Source: Tepidanaerobacter sp. EBM-38 (GTDB taxonomy: Bacteria; Bacillota; Thermosediminibacteria; Thermosediminibacterales; Tepidanaerobacteraceae). From it: a DNA stretch of 52,117 nt. Every line of letters starts with the position of its first letter. The first letter of the stretch is position 1. The stretch is taken from NCBI GenBank assembly GCA_001896545.1, contig MPOT01000099.1, forward strand, positions 1-52,117, in the 5' to 3' direction. Below the pieces are notes generated by a model. That model made no database searches. It had not been told where the DNA came from and worked only from the letters and a program-made list of their open reading frames with translations. Both the position numbers and the translations under genes were made by a program. This document shows, piece after piece, positions 1-7,252 of this stretch.

Positions 1-4
1 CAAA

Positions 5-99
5 TGGCGGAGAGAGAGGGATTCGAACCCTCGATACGGATTTTAGTCCGTATAATCGCTTAGCAGGCGACCGCCTTCGACCTACTCGGCCATCTCTCC
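5..99 (-). tRNA. tRNA-Ser (GCT anticodon)
   Basis: Read on the minus strand this folds as a class II tRNA. It has a seven-base acceptor stem (GGAGAGA with TCTCTCC), a D-arm starting TGGCCGAG, anticodon loop CTGCTAA giving anticodon GCT, a long variable arm (stem TACGGA with TCCGTA) and a T-arm with GGTTCGAATCC. The discriminator is G and the 3' CCA is encoded. The long variable arm and anticodon identify it as serine tRNA for AGC/AGT codons. Confidence 0.97.
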
Positions 100-198
100 T
101 TTACAAAAGTCTGATATCAGATGTCATATAGCATATTATCCATATGCTGCAGGATCATCTTTGTTTGACTTTTGTTTTCAGTTTTTAGTTTTCAGTTA

Positions 199-285
199 TG
201 GCGGAGGGGGTGGGATTCGAACCCACGGCTCTTTCGAGACACTGATTTTCAAGACCAGCTCCTTAAACCGCTCGGACACCCCTCC
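199..285 (-). tRNA. tRNA-Ser (TGA anticodon)
   Basis: This is a second minus-strand class II tRNA. Its acceptor stem is GGAGGGG with CCCCTCC, the anticodon loop CTTGAAA gives anticodon TGA, and it has a long variable arm, a GGTTCGAATCC T-arm and an encoded CCA end. It reads TCN serine codons and lies 99 bp upstream (transcriptionally) of the GCT serine tRNA, so the two are probably cotranscribed. Confidence 0.97.
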
Positions 286-351
286 TGTCCGATGACTCTT
301 TAAAAGTATAGCACAAAATTTATTCCCTTGTCAACACTATAGCAAAGACTT

Positions 352-960
352 CTATTCTCTCACCATTATCAGCCATTTCCCTTGTAAATCGCAAGTCTGG
401 CCTACAGTATGAAATCCGTGCTTTTCATATATTTTGACGGCAGCTGTATTATCTGGTCTTGCTTCCAACTTTATACGCTTAATGCCCAAGGATTCTATAT
501 AATCTATGCCTTTTGACAGCAACTTTTGACCTATACCTTCGCCTTGATGCTCTGGGTGAACTGCTATAGACAAAAGCTGAGCCGAGGGTTTGGTTGTTAA
601 TTCAAATCGAAAATAAAGTAATTTATTTTTAACTATTTTATAGAGTGTGGGCAGTGTCAATCCGTATTCTCCCCGTATTACCGAAACTATGGCCTTTTTA
701 AGAAAACCGGAGGTTATGGCTTGCATCCAAAGTCTTTTTATATCATCTGCCATGACTATATACCCACATACCTCATCACCCTCTACTGCTACGAAAAAAC
801 CTTGAGTAAAGACCTCATGCAGAAGGTGAAAAGCATCTTTCATAGCGTTTTTTATTTTTTCGCTCATCGGTGTGAAAAAGGTTATGCTTTCTTCAAAAGC
901 CAAACAAAACAATTCGGCAACCTCATCAATATGCTGGTATTGGGCCAAGATAATCTTCAT
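352..960 (-). CDS. GNAT family N-acetyltransferase
   Basis: This 202-residue protein is a GNAT-fold acetyltransferase, which would transfer an acetyl group from acetyl-CoA to an unknown amine. The acetyl-CoA motif A is seen at about residues 130-150 (core VHPEHQGEGIGQKLL), followed by the strand/helix pair around KLEARPDNTAAVKIYEKHGF that is typical of the C-terminal half. The ATG at 960 has CGGAGGAA about nine bases upstream. The upstream deacetylase gene ends at 926, so the two reading frames overlap by 35 bp and translation is probably coupled. The substrate cannot be deduced. A role in envelope or small-molecule modification would fit its neighbour but is only inference. Confidence 0.85.
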   Translation of the reverse strand: MKIILAQYQHIDEVAELFCLAFEESITFFTPMSEKIKNAMKDAFHLLHEVFTQGFFVAVEGDEVCGYIVMADDIKRLWMQAITSGFLKKAIVSVIRGEYGLTLPTLYKIVKNKLLYFRFELTTKPSAQLLSIAVHPEHQGEGIGQKLLSKGIDYIESLGIKRIKLEARPDNTAAVKIYEKHGFHTVGQTCDLQGKWLIMVRE

Positions 961-2182
961 GAGAGTATTCCTCCGTTTCCATAAGTTCAGAAAGGAATAT
1001 CATTTGGTCAATAGTTACAAACTCATAACCCTGAGCCCGCAGTTTGTCAATAATCTCAGGGAGGGCCCTTACAGTTGAGTATCTATTGCCGCCGCGATAT
1101 TTTATGAGATCTCCGCTATCGTGCATTAGTATGATGGAACCGGGTTTTACATTATTTACTACATTTGACACTATCTCTTTAGGTGCAAGTTCCGCCCAAT
1201 CTATGGCCGATAAATCCCACAGCACCAATGTATATCGCTGGTTTTTCAGCAATTTTCGAGCATAGCTTGAATACACTCCTCTGGGCGGTCGAAACAAAGT
1301 TGGCCTGACTCCCGTTACTTTTTCTATTGCAGCTTCAGCTTTTTTAATTTCATAATCTGTGCCTTTGACACTAAGCGGTATAAGGCTTCTATGGGAATAA
1401 GTATGACTTCCGATAGTATGCCCTTCATTCACTATCCTCCGAGCAACTTCAGGATAATCTTCCACGTTCTTACCTATTAAGAAAAATGTAGCCTTGACAT
1501 TTTTTTCGTTCAATATATTAAGAATTTCCGGAGTATAAATCGGATCAGGACCGTCATCAAAGGTCAGTGCCACATACTTAAAATGGTGCGGGCCATGTCG
1601 AATTATATCTTTTTGCATGCCAAAACCTTTATAAACATATTTATTAAAGAAAAAAATAATAATAAAGCTAAGTACACCTAATCCTATTAATGCATCATAA
1701 AGCACTTTCGAGCGCAATCTTTTTTCTAAAAATGGAGGCCAGAACTGAATTACAATACCGGCAAAGATAATTAAAGATATTATTACAAAACTGTCACTTG
1801 TAAATATTCTAAAAGCAGCAAAAGGAATTATCAAAGATGTAGCAAATACTGATTGTCCATAATCTTTGAGAAATCTATTTGCAGCAATAAAGGTCATTAT
1901 TAACACAATCCCGAAGACCGGCGACATGTAAAGTATTATCCCAAGGGAAACTGCCTCGGTAGTATGTCCGCTAAATTTTAAAAACATCGATCTGCTCTGG
2001 CCTGCCAGAACACCAACCGATGCCATAAGGTAGGAAAGCCCCGAATTAAGATACATCCCTGCCGCCATAAGTGTCAAAAATCCCTTTGCAAGCTCAATAC
2101 CGTATTTTCTATAATCATTAATCAACACCGGAATGCTGCCGATGATATATGCTAGGATTGCTATAATTATAAACTTGTACAT
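926..2182 (-). CDS. Membrane protein: PlsY-like domain fused to NodB polysaccharide deacetylase
   Basis: This 418-residue protein has two parts. Residues about 1-155 are five or six membrane segments with the spacing of the glycerol-3-phosphate acyltransferase PlsY (IIGSIP near residue 15, LAKGF near 33, a FKGGKG-like loop reduced to LKFSGHTTEAV near 70). Residues about 200-400 are a NodB homology domain: TFDDGPD with metal ligand Asp210, the SHTYSH motif with His260 and His264, FRPPRG near 298, LWDLSAIDW, and ILMHD. The NodB part should hydrolyse N-acetyl groups from peptidoglycan or another glycan outside the membrane. The PlsY-like part lacks the conserved SGN-GATN substrate loop, so I doubt acyltransferase activity. 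I chose the ATG at 2182 because AAGGAGAA lies just upstream; an ORF extension to 2272 has no ribosome site. Confidence 0.8.
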   Translation of the reverse strand: MYKFIIIAILAYIIGSIPVLINDYRKYGIELAKGFLTLMAAGMYLNSGLSYLMASVGVLAGQSRSMFLKFSGHTTEAVSLGIILYMSPVFGIVLIMTFIAANRFLKDYGQSVFATSLIIPFAAFRIFTSDSFVIISLIIFAGIVIQFWPPFLEKRLRSKVLYDALIGLGVLSFIIIFFFNKYVYKGFGMQKDIIRHGPHHFKYVALTFDDGPDPIYTPEILNILNEKNVKATFFLIGKNVEDYPEVARRIVNEGHTIGSHTYSHRSLIPLSVKGTDYEIKKAEAAIEKVTGVRPTLFRPPRGVYSSYARKLLKNQRYTLVLWDLSAIDWAELAPKEIVSNVVNNVKPGSIILMHDSGDLIKYRGGNRYSTVRALPEIIDKLRAQGYEFVTIDQMIFLSELMETEEYSHEDYLGPIPAY

Positions 2183-2264
2183 GATATTCTCCTTTAACCC
2201 TTCCTCTGTTACAATAATACCACATTTATATAAAGCTTTAAACGATTTTATTGTTGGAAGATTA

Positions 2265-2293
2265 TTGCACAAGTATTTTTAGTCTGTTAGGAT
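2265..2293 (+). promoter_or_regulatory. Candidate sigma-A promoter for the DUF503 gene
   Basis: TTGCAC at 2265-2270 and TAGGAT at 2288-2293 are 17 bp apart. This places a start site about 30 bp before the DUF503 start codon. The -35 box overlaps the region upstream of the divergent deacetylase gene. Confidence 0.45.
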
Positions 2294-2328
2294 ATAGTTA
2301 GTCAAACAATGCTTGGCAGGTGATAATC

Positions 2329-2610
2329 ATGGTAGTAGGAACATTGATAGTGAAATTGTCTTTGGGGGACATCTTTTCTTTGAAGGATAAAAGGCAGATA
2401 GTTAAAAGCGTAATTGAAAGGACAAAAAATCGATTTAATGTATCAATAGCCGAAGTGGACCAGCAAGATGTCAAGAGGTGTGCAGTAATCGGTATTGCCT
2501 GTGTATCAAACAGCAGTCAGTTTGTGGACAGGCAGTTAGACCTTGTTTTAGATTTTTTAGAGGCAGACGGTCGATTTGCCATTGAGGAGATTTGCAAAGA
2601 AATCCTATAA
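2329..2610 (+). CDS. DUF503 (YlxP-like) protein
   Basis: This small protein (93 residues) carries the DUF503/YlxP signature: an N-terminal beta strand, SLKDKRQIVKS near residue 20, a stretch with NRFNVSIAEVDQQD, and a C-terminal part ending in a helix. Members are small ferredoxin-like-fold proteins of unclear function, often near rbfA/infB in Firmicutes; here the gene stands alone. The ATG at 2329 is preferred over an in-frame GTG at 2320 because GGCAGGTG lies at the right distance before it. A hairpin that terminates the opposing ABC operon lies immediately after the stop. No function is assigned. Confidence 0.8.
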   Translation: MVVGTLIVKLSLGDIFSLKDKRQIVKSVIERTKNRFNVSIAEVDQQDVKRCAVIGIACVSNSSQFVDRQLDLVLDFLEADGRFAIEEICKEIL

Positions 2611-2611
2611 A

Positions 2612-2645
2612 AAATGAGCAGGTTTTTAATCTTCCCTGCTCATTT
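2612..2645 (-). terminator. Rho-independent terminator of the amino acid ABC operon
   Basis: An 11-bp inverted repeat (AAATGAGCAGG at 2612-2622, its complement at 2635-2645) is followed on the minus strand by a run of six T. The stop codon of the last transporter gene (2626-2628) lies inside the loop. The same hairpin lies just past the end of the plus-strand DUF503 gene but lacks a T-run in that direction. Confidence 0.8.
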
Positions 2646-3300
2646 GGAATCCCGGTATAGCAAGTTTTTTTTCAATTATGTCAACTGCTTTAGCTATTAC
2701 CGATAGCACGACTACATATATGGCCCCTACCCAAAATAATGTTTCCATGGGTTTGAATGTCTGCGTTATAATCATTTTTCCACGTGCCATAAGTTCCGGT
2801 ACGGCAATCAGAAATGCAACTGATGTGTATTTGACCATATATATAAGTTCATTTGACCATGGCGGCAGTACAAGTCTTAGTGCCTGAGGCAGTATAATGT
2901 TTACAATGGTTTGGCTTTTTGTCATGCCCAATGCTTGAGCTGCTAGGCCTTGGCCTTCATCAATCGATAAAATCGCACCTCTAAAATATTCGGCTTGATA
3001 TGCACTGCTGTTTATTCCCAACGCTATAATAGCCGCCGGCATTCTGTCAAGTAATATTCCAAAATCAGGCAAACCGTAGTATATTATAAAAAGCTGGACA
3101 ATCATGGGAGTGCCGCGAATAATCTCGATATACGCTGTTGCTAAAGTTTTAACTAAACCTTTTCCATATGTCCTTGCAAGTGCCATGGGAAGACCTATGG
3201 CAAGGCCAAGCAATAGCGCACCGGCCGAAAGCTGCAAGGATACCAGAAGACCTTTATATAGTTCCGGCCAAATCTTGATAAAAAACTGTATCATTTCCAT
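2626..3300 (-). CDS. Polar amino acid ABC transporter permease (second)
   Basis: This is a 224-residue inner-membrane permease of the HisM/GlnP family with about five membrane segments. The cytoplasmic EAA loop is visible from about residue 117 (FRGAILSIDEGQ, then AQALGMTK and IILPQALR), which docks on the ATPase. The DNA just upstream gives only a weak ribosome site, so the start could be the Met two codons later. It is the last gene of the operon: binding protein, cyclodeaminase-like enzyme, permease, ATPase, permease. With the other permease it probably forms a heterodimeric channel. The ARG-box-like operator at the operon promoter suggests arginine or ornithine as cargo, by inference. Confidence 0.9.
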   Translation of the reverse strand: MEMIQFFIKIWPELYKGLLVSLQLSAGALLLGLAIGLPMALARTYGKGLVKTLATAYIEIIRGTPMIVQLFIIYYGLPDFGILLDRMPAAIIALGINSSAYQAEYFRGAILSIDEGQGLAAQALGMTKSQTIVNIILPQALRLVLPPWSNELIYMVKYTSVAFLIAVPELMARGKMIITQTFKPMETLFWVGAIYVVVLSVIAKAVDIIEKKLAIPGFQMSRED

Positions 3301-3310
3301 TATTTACCCA

Positions 3311-4087
3311 TCAACTCCCGGTTCCTGGCATTTCACTATCACTGCCGTGAAGCCTGGCTATTTTGCTGATAAATTCGCGAGTTCTTTCTTTCTCGGGATT
3401 GTTGAATATTTTTTCCGGGCTTCCCATTTCCGCAATTACTCCATCTTCCAAAAACACTATACGATCCGCTGCTTCCCTGGCAAATCCCATCTCATGGCTC
3501 ACCACTACCATGGTCATACCTGCATCCGCCAATTTTTTCATCACTTCCAAAACCTCGCCTATCAGTTCAGGATCCAATGCCGATGTAGGTTCATCAAAAA
3601 GCATGATTTCAGGGTCCATGGCAAGTGCTCTAGCGATGGCAACTCGCTGTTTTTGTCCTCCCGAAAGCTCTGCCGGATAATTTTGGGCCTTATCAGCCAT
3701 TCCGACCCTTTCCAATTCGCGCATTGCAAGCTCTAAAGCATCCTTTTTGTTCATTTTTTTTACCTTTATCGGGCCAATGGCGACGTTTTGTAAAGCTGTC
3801 AAATGATTGAAAAGGTTAAAGTCTTGAAATACCATGCCGATTCGCTGGCGAACTTTAGTCAGGTTTGATTTGGCCGACTCGATTTTATGTTCGCCCAAGT
3901 AAATCTCACCGGCATCAGGCTCTGTCAGCCGATTAATGCAGCGAAGGAGAGTACTTTTACCTGTCCCGCTGGGACCAATAATTACAACAACTTCACCTTC
4001 ATTTACGGTAAGTGTTACACCTTTTAGCACTTCGGTATCTTTAAATTTTTTATGCAGATTATTAATACGTAAAATTGGTTCAGTCAT
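3311..4087 (-). CDS. Polar amino acid ABC transporter ATP-binding protein
   Basis: This 258-residue ATPase energises the transporter. Visible motifs are Walker A (GPSGTGKST, near residue 32), Q-loop ([12 protein letters not shown]), signature LSGGQKQR, Walker [13 protein letters not shown], and the switch histidine in [10 protein letters not shown]. The family is the GlnQ/HisP group of amino acid importers. The ATG at 4087 has AAAGGTGA eight bases upstream; an in-frame TTG at 4105 is less likely. The upstream permease stops at 4095, seven bases before this start codon, so the ribosome site overlaps the end of that gene and translational coupling is expected. Confidence 0.95.
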   Translation of the reverse strand: MTEPILRINNLHKKFKDTEVLKGVTLTVNEGEVVVIIGPSGTGKSTLLRCINRLTEPDAGEIYLGEHKIESAKSNLTKVRQRIGMVFQDFNLFNHLTALQNVAIGPIKVKKMNKKDALELAMRELERVGMADKAQNYPAELSGGQKQRVAIARALAMDPEIMLFDEPTSALDPELIGEVLEVMKKLADAGMTMVVVSHEMGFAREAADRIVFLEDGVIAEMGSPEKIFNNPEKERTREFISKIARLHGSDSEMPGTGS

Positions 4088-4094
4088 TAAAAAT

Positions 4095-4766
4095 TCACCT
4101 TTCAAGGCCAGGAATCCTTACTTTGGATTCAACTTTAGCCATACTCTTTGTAAATGCATATGTCATTATTAAATAGATTAACCCCGATACAATGTATGTC
4201 AACATGGGTTGAGCCGTACGTGCGCTTACATATTCACTGCGGCGCATCAGTTCGGTAATACCCAGCACATACGCCATAGCAGAATCTTTTAGTACAATAG
4301 TTGCCTCATTGGCCCAGTAAGGAATTGCCCGTCGCAAAGATTGGGGGAGGATAACAGCAAAAATGCTTTGGTATTTGCTCATGCCCAATGCCAAAGCTGC
4401 CTCCATTTGTCCTTTGTTTATAGATTGAATAGCTCCTCTGAAAATCTCTATCTGGTATGCACTGGTATGCATCGCCAAAGCTAGAACTGCCGCCCAAAAT
4501 GCCGGAATGTTTATGATTTCAGAACCTAAAAAGTAAAGCATAAACACAATTACAAGCAGCGGCAAGCTTCTTATAATGCGGCTATACACTACGGCAAAAT
4601 TGTGGAGAAAACTGCCTCCATAAACTCTGCACAACGCCAAAAAAAGCCCGGCTATCGTACCCAGTACAAGGGCTATCACTGTTATTTCAAGGGTTATCCC
4701 TACCCCTTCAAGGAGGTAGGGAATGCTTCTTAAAACATCAAAAGCCTTATCATTTATTAAACCCAT
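4095..4766 (-). CDS. Polar amino acid ABC transporter permease (first)
   Basis: This 223-residue permease is paralogous to the one at 2626-3300. It has the HisM/GlnP layout of membrane helices, with the EAA loop near residue 110 ([30 protein letters not shown]). Its start overlaps the end of the cyclodeaminase-like gene by 10 bp (4757-4766), which implies translational coupling. Two different permeases in one operon match the HisQ/HisM type of heterodimer. Confidence 0.92.
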   Translation of the reverse strand: MGLINDKAFDVLRSIPYLLEGVGITLEITVIALVLGTIAGLFLALCRVYGGSFLHNFAVVYSRIIRSLPLLVIVFMLYFLGSEIINIPAFWAAVLALAMHTSAYQIEIFRGAIQSINKGQMEAALALGMSKYQSIFAVILPQSLRRAIPYWANEATIVLKDSAMAYVLGITELMRRSEYVSARTAQPMLTYIVSGLIYLIMTYAFTKSMAKVESKVRIPGLER

Positions 4767-5773
4767 TTTGCCTCATCCCACAATACAAGTCTTTGCCCGA
4801 GGCCCTTTTTCATAGCCTCTTTGTAAAGATAATCACCTATAATTATATCCAATGACCCCATGCCGCGAGAGCTGAACATGGTAATCTCATCTTTGTTTTC
4901 TCTGCCGGGTTTTGTGCCGCACACTACTTCGCTTAAGGACCATATGTCCTTTTCATTTAGTGAACCTTTTTGAACCAACTGATTTATGATAGAAAGCTCA
5001 TTCTCTTTCATTTGCTCCCAACTGTCAACTACAATTTTGTTTGACTTTTCAACAACTCCTGCTTCTACCTCGTATGAGCTCATCTGTATAACCATAGCAC
5101 CTGTTTTCACCCACTCAGGTTTGACAAATGGCTTCTTGCTGGTAGTCATGGTCGCTACTATATCTGCATCGCTTACGGCATTTTCTACATTATCTGACAG
5201 AATGACCTCTATTTCACCTTTAAACTCATCTGCAAGGTTTTGGGCTTTTTCCTGGTTCAAATCGCACAGTCTTATCTGCTTTAGGCTTGGGATAACTTCT
5301 TTTAACGCCATAATCATTGTTCTTCCTATTACTCCAGCCCCTACAAGTCCTGCAACCTTTGCATCATCAGGAGCAAGATATTTTGCTGCAACTCCTGCCG
5401 CAGCCGCTGTTCTCATAGCAGTAATGACCATACCGTCCATAATGGCTACAGGTTGAACCGTCACCGGATCACTTAAAATAATCATATCTATACCCATAGG
5501 CAGATTGCCCGTCTTAGCGTTCGCCTTGGACTCAGCCGCCCACTTGATACCGGGTCTATTCACATCCCCGCCTATATAAACCGGCATTGAAAAAAAGTGG
5601 GATTGGGGCTCCTCTCCTATAGGAATACCAAATACGGTTTTGGGAGGATTTATAATTTGCTCATGGCCTTGAAGATAAAATACCTTTTCCACAAGCTCCA
5701 AAATCTTTTGCATATCTAAAGCCCCTGCTGCTATTACATCTTCTTGTTTCATAAATAACAATTCAGTTTTCAT
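4757..5773 (-). CDS. Ornithine cyclodeaminase / mu-crystallin family enzyme
   Basis: This 338-residue NAD(P)-dependent enzyme belongs to the OCD/mu-crystallin family. Visible are the N-terminal dimer/substrate half with PQSHFFSMPVYIGG and the catalytic-region sequence GIKWAAESKANAKTG, then a Rossmann fold with GAGVIGRTM near residue 150 and the Asp-ending second strand LCDLNQEK. Family members convert ornithine to proline plus ammonia or catalyse related imine chemistry (alanine dehydrogenase, SbnB, ketimine reductase). It sits inside an amino acid transporter operon, between binding protein and permease. With the ARG-box-like operator this fits catabolism of imported ornithine or arginine. 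The exact substrate is not settled by sequence. GGAGG precedes the ATG by nine bases. Confidence 0.8.
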   Translation of the reverse strand: MKTELLFMKQEDVIAAGALDMQKILELVEKVFYLQGHEQIINPPKTVFGIPIGEEPQSHFFSMPVYIGGDVNRPGIKWAAESKANAKTGNLPMGIDMIILSDPVTVQPVAIMDGMVITAMRTAAAAGVAAKYLAPDDAKVAGLVGAGVIGRTMIMALKEVIPSLKQIRLCDLNQEKAQNLADEFKGEIEVILSDNVENAVSDADIVATMTTSKKPFVKPEWVKTGAMVIQMSSYEVEAGVVEKSNKIVVDSWEQMKENELSIINQLVQKGSLNEKDIWSLSEVVCGTKPGRENKDEITMFSSRGMGSLDIIIGDYLYKEAMKKGLGQRLVLWDEAKWV

Positions 5774-5789
5774 TAACTTAAGCCTCCAA

Positions 5790-6608
5790 TTATTGCTTAA
5801 ACCACTTTTCTTCTAACTTTTCTACTGTTCCATCTGCCATCATGTCATCGATAATTTTATTTAGTTTTTCTATCATTTCATCTGAACCCTTTTTTAGAAC
5901 AATTCCCGGGTCCTCGTCTTTCTCAAGCACTGTTTCAACTGCAACTTCAAGACCTAATTCTTTTGCTTTCTCATAGGCAACAGGCAGGTCAATTACAAAT
6001 GCAGCTAATCGGCCGTTTTTCACATCTAACACACCGGCATTGGCATCTGTGTAGTATTTAACCTGGGATTCCTTTACTGCGCCTTTTTCAATCTGACTTT
6101 GCGCCCATGCGGCCATTGTGGTTCCGCTCTGGACACCAAACTCATATTTTAGCACATCATTAAGCTCTTTAATCTCGGCTTTACCTGCCGGATTTACCAA
6201 AACACCATGTTTTGTCTTATAGTAAGGTTTGGTAAAATCTACCTCTTTTAATCTTTCCTCATTTGGGCTCATGCAGGAAATAATTGCATCAATCTTGCCC
6301 TGCTTTAAAGATGCAATCAAGCTTTCAAATTCCAGTGATTCAATTTTTACTTCCACTCCCAGCCTATTGCCGACTTCCTGAATAAGGTCCATATCAAAAC
6401 CGGCAAAATTTCCCTTCTCGTCTACGAACTCAAACGGTGGATAGTCTGGGGATGTTCCTACGATCCATACCTTTTTTTCTTCCTTTGGCTGCTCACCTGA
6501 ATCTGCTTTGTCTTGGCCTTGCTGTTTGGTTTTGCCGCAGCCTGCAACAGTGCCAAGTATTAAAGTTAAGCATAGCATACAAATTAATATTTTTGCTAAT
6601 CTATTCAT
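5790..6608 (-). CDS. Amino acid-binding lipoprotein of the ABC transporter
   Basis: This 272-residue extracytoplasmic solute-binding protein (SBP_bac_3 family) delivers amino acid to the membrane complex. A lipoprotein signal is clear: positive N-terminus, hydrophobic core, and a lipobox with GTVAGC, giving lipidated Cys24. After a charged linker the mature fold begins at WIVGTSPDYPPFEF, with FAGFDMDLIQEVGNRLG and later ISCMSPNEERLKEVDFTKPYY typical of the family. The start at 6608 is chosen because AGGAGG lies six bases upstream; the ATG at 6614 directly abuts the ribosome site. It is the first gene of the operon. Confidence 0.93.
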   Translation of the reverse strand: MNRLAKILICMLCLTLILGTVAGCGKTKQQGQDKADSGEQPKEEKKVWIVGTSPDYPPFEFVDEKGNFAGFDMDLIQEVGNRLGVEVKIESLEFESLIASLKQGKIDAIISCMSPNEERLKEVDFTKPYYKTKHGVLVNPAGKAEIKELNDVLKYEFGVQSGTTMAAWAQSQIEKGAVKESQVKYYTDANAGVLDVKNGRLAAFVIDLPVAYEKAKELGLEVAVETVLEKDEDPGIVLKKGSDEMIEKLNKIIDDMMADGTVEKLEEKWFKQ

Positions 6609-6640
6609 TTTCATCCTCCTAAGTTTAAATAACTGGCTAT

Positions 6641-6670
6641 AATTATACACCTATATGTATAATTATTCAA
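6641..6670 (-). promoter_or_regulatory. Promoter of the amino acid ABC operon overlapped by ARG-box-like operator
   Basis: On the minus strand TTGAAT (6670-6665) and TATAAT (6647-6642) are exactly 17 bp apart. The same DNA is a perfect 9-bp inverted repeat (AATTATACA, six bases, TGTATAATT). At 6669-6656 it reads TGAATAATTATACA, which differs at one position from the ArgR/AhrC ARG-box core TGAAT-wwww-ATTCA. A second, weaker box begins at 6649. ArgR-family control of the transporter is therefore likely; this rests on motif matching only. Confidence 0.65.
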
Positions 6671-6705
6671 TACCTAACTTTAATATGCGCAATTTTCTTA
6701 TATTG

Positions 6706-7143
6706 TTAAATTGGCCCTTCATGACACCAGGATAATATTTGTATTTCCACATTTCTATGAGGCGGATCAGGGTATGCCTCCTCGTCAATTTCTATATACA
6801 AATTTGCATTAACATTTAGCACAACTTCTGCTTTTCTTACTTTACCCGTAGAAGTTATTAATACAGAATCATCGCCCTGCTTAGATGATATTTTGACTTT
6901 ATATTGCCCTTCACCCATAGTATTCCAATTAGTACCAGGCTTATAAGCGGGATTTTCTTTTAAAATCGAAAGTGCTTCTTGCACGCCTCCTTCGGCAAGA
7001 TAGTATGCCATGGTATAATCTCTTGTATAACATCCCATCAGATATTCGCTTGTGGACATATTTAATGATGCGACACCTAATATAAATATAATGGTGGAAA
7101 CAAAGAGAACTACTATTAGGGCATACCCTCTATTATCAGTCAC
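6706..7143 (-). CDS. PilX-like pilin N-terminal domain protein
   Basis: This protein of about 145 residues begins with a short positive leader ending RG, then one hydrophobic helix (YALIVVLFVSTIIFILGVAS), then NMSTSEYLMG and AYYLAEGGVQEAL. That is the pattern of PilX-type minor-pilin proteins of type IV pilus systems. No other pilus genes are near, so the gene is an orphan. I prefer the GTG at 7143 because GGAGAGG lies six bases before it; the ATG at 7158 has no ribosome site. The C-terminal region is short and unrecognised, so it may be a reduced copy. It follows the NSS transporter gene after about 110 bp with a hairpin between them. Confidence 0.6.
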   Translation of the reverse strand: MTDNRGYALIVVLFVSTIIFILGVASLNMSTSEYLMGCYTRDYTMAYYLAEGGVQEALSILKENPAYKPGTNWNTMGEGQYKVKISSKQGDDSVLITSTGKVRKAEVVLNVNANLYIEIDEEAYPDPPHRNVEIQILSWCHEGPI

Positions 7144-7163
7144 GGCAGACCTCTCCATATGGC

Positions 7164-7199
7164 GCAAATGGCTGATTCTTCATCGAACCAGCCATTTGC
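7164..7199. other. Stem-loop between NSS transporter and pilin-like gene
   Basis: GCAAATGGCTG at 7164-7174 is perfectly complementary to CAGCCATTTGC at 7189-7199 with a 14-base loop. There is no T-run after the stem on the minus strand, so it is not a standard terminator. It may protect the upstream transcript or limit read-through into the pilin-like gene. Confidence 0.5.
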
Positions 7200-7252
7200 C
7201 TTTATTATTCATTATGATATTGTTTATTTCCATTAAAGTCAATAACTAACAT

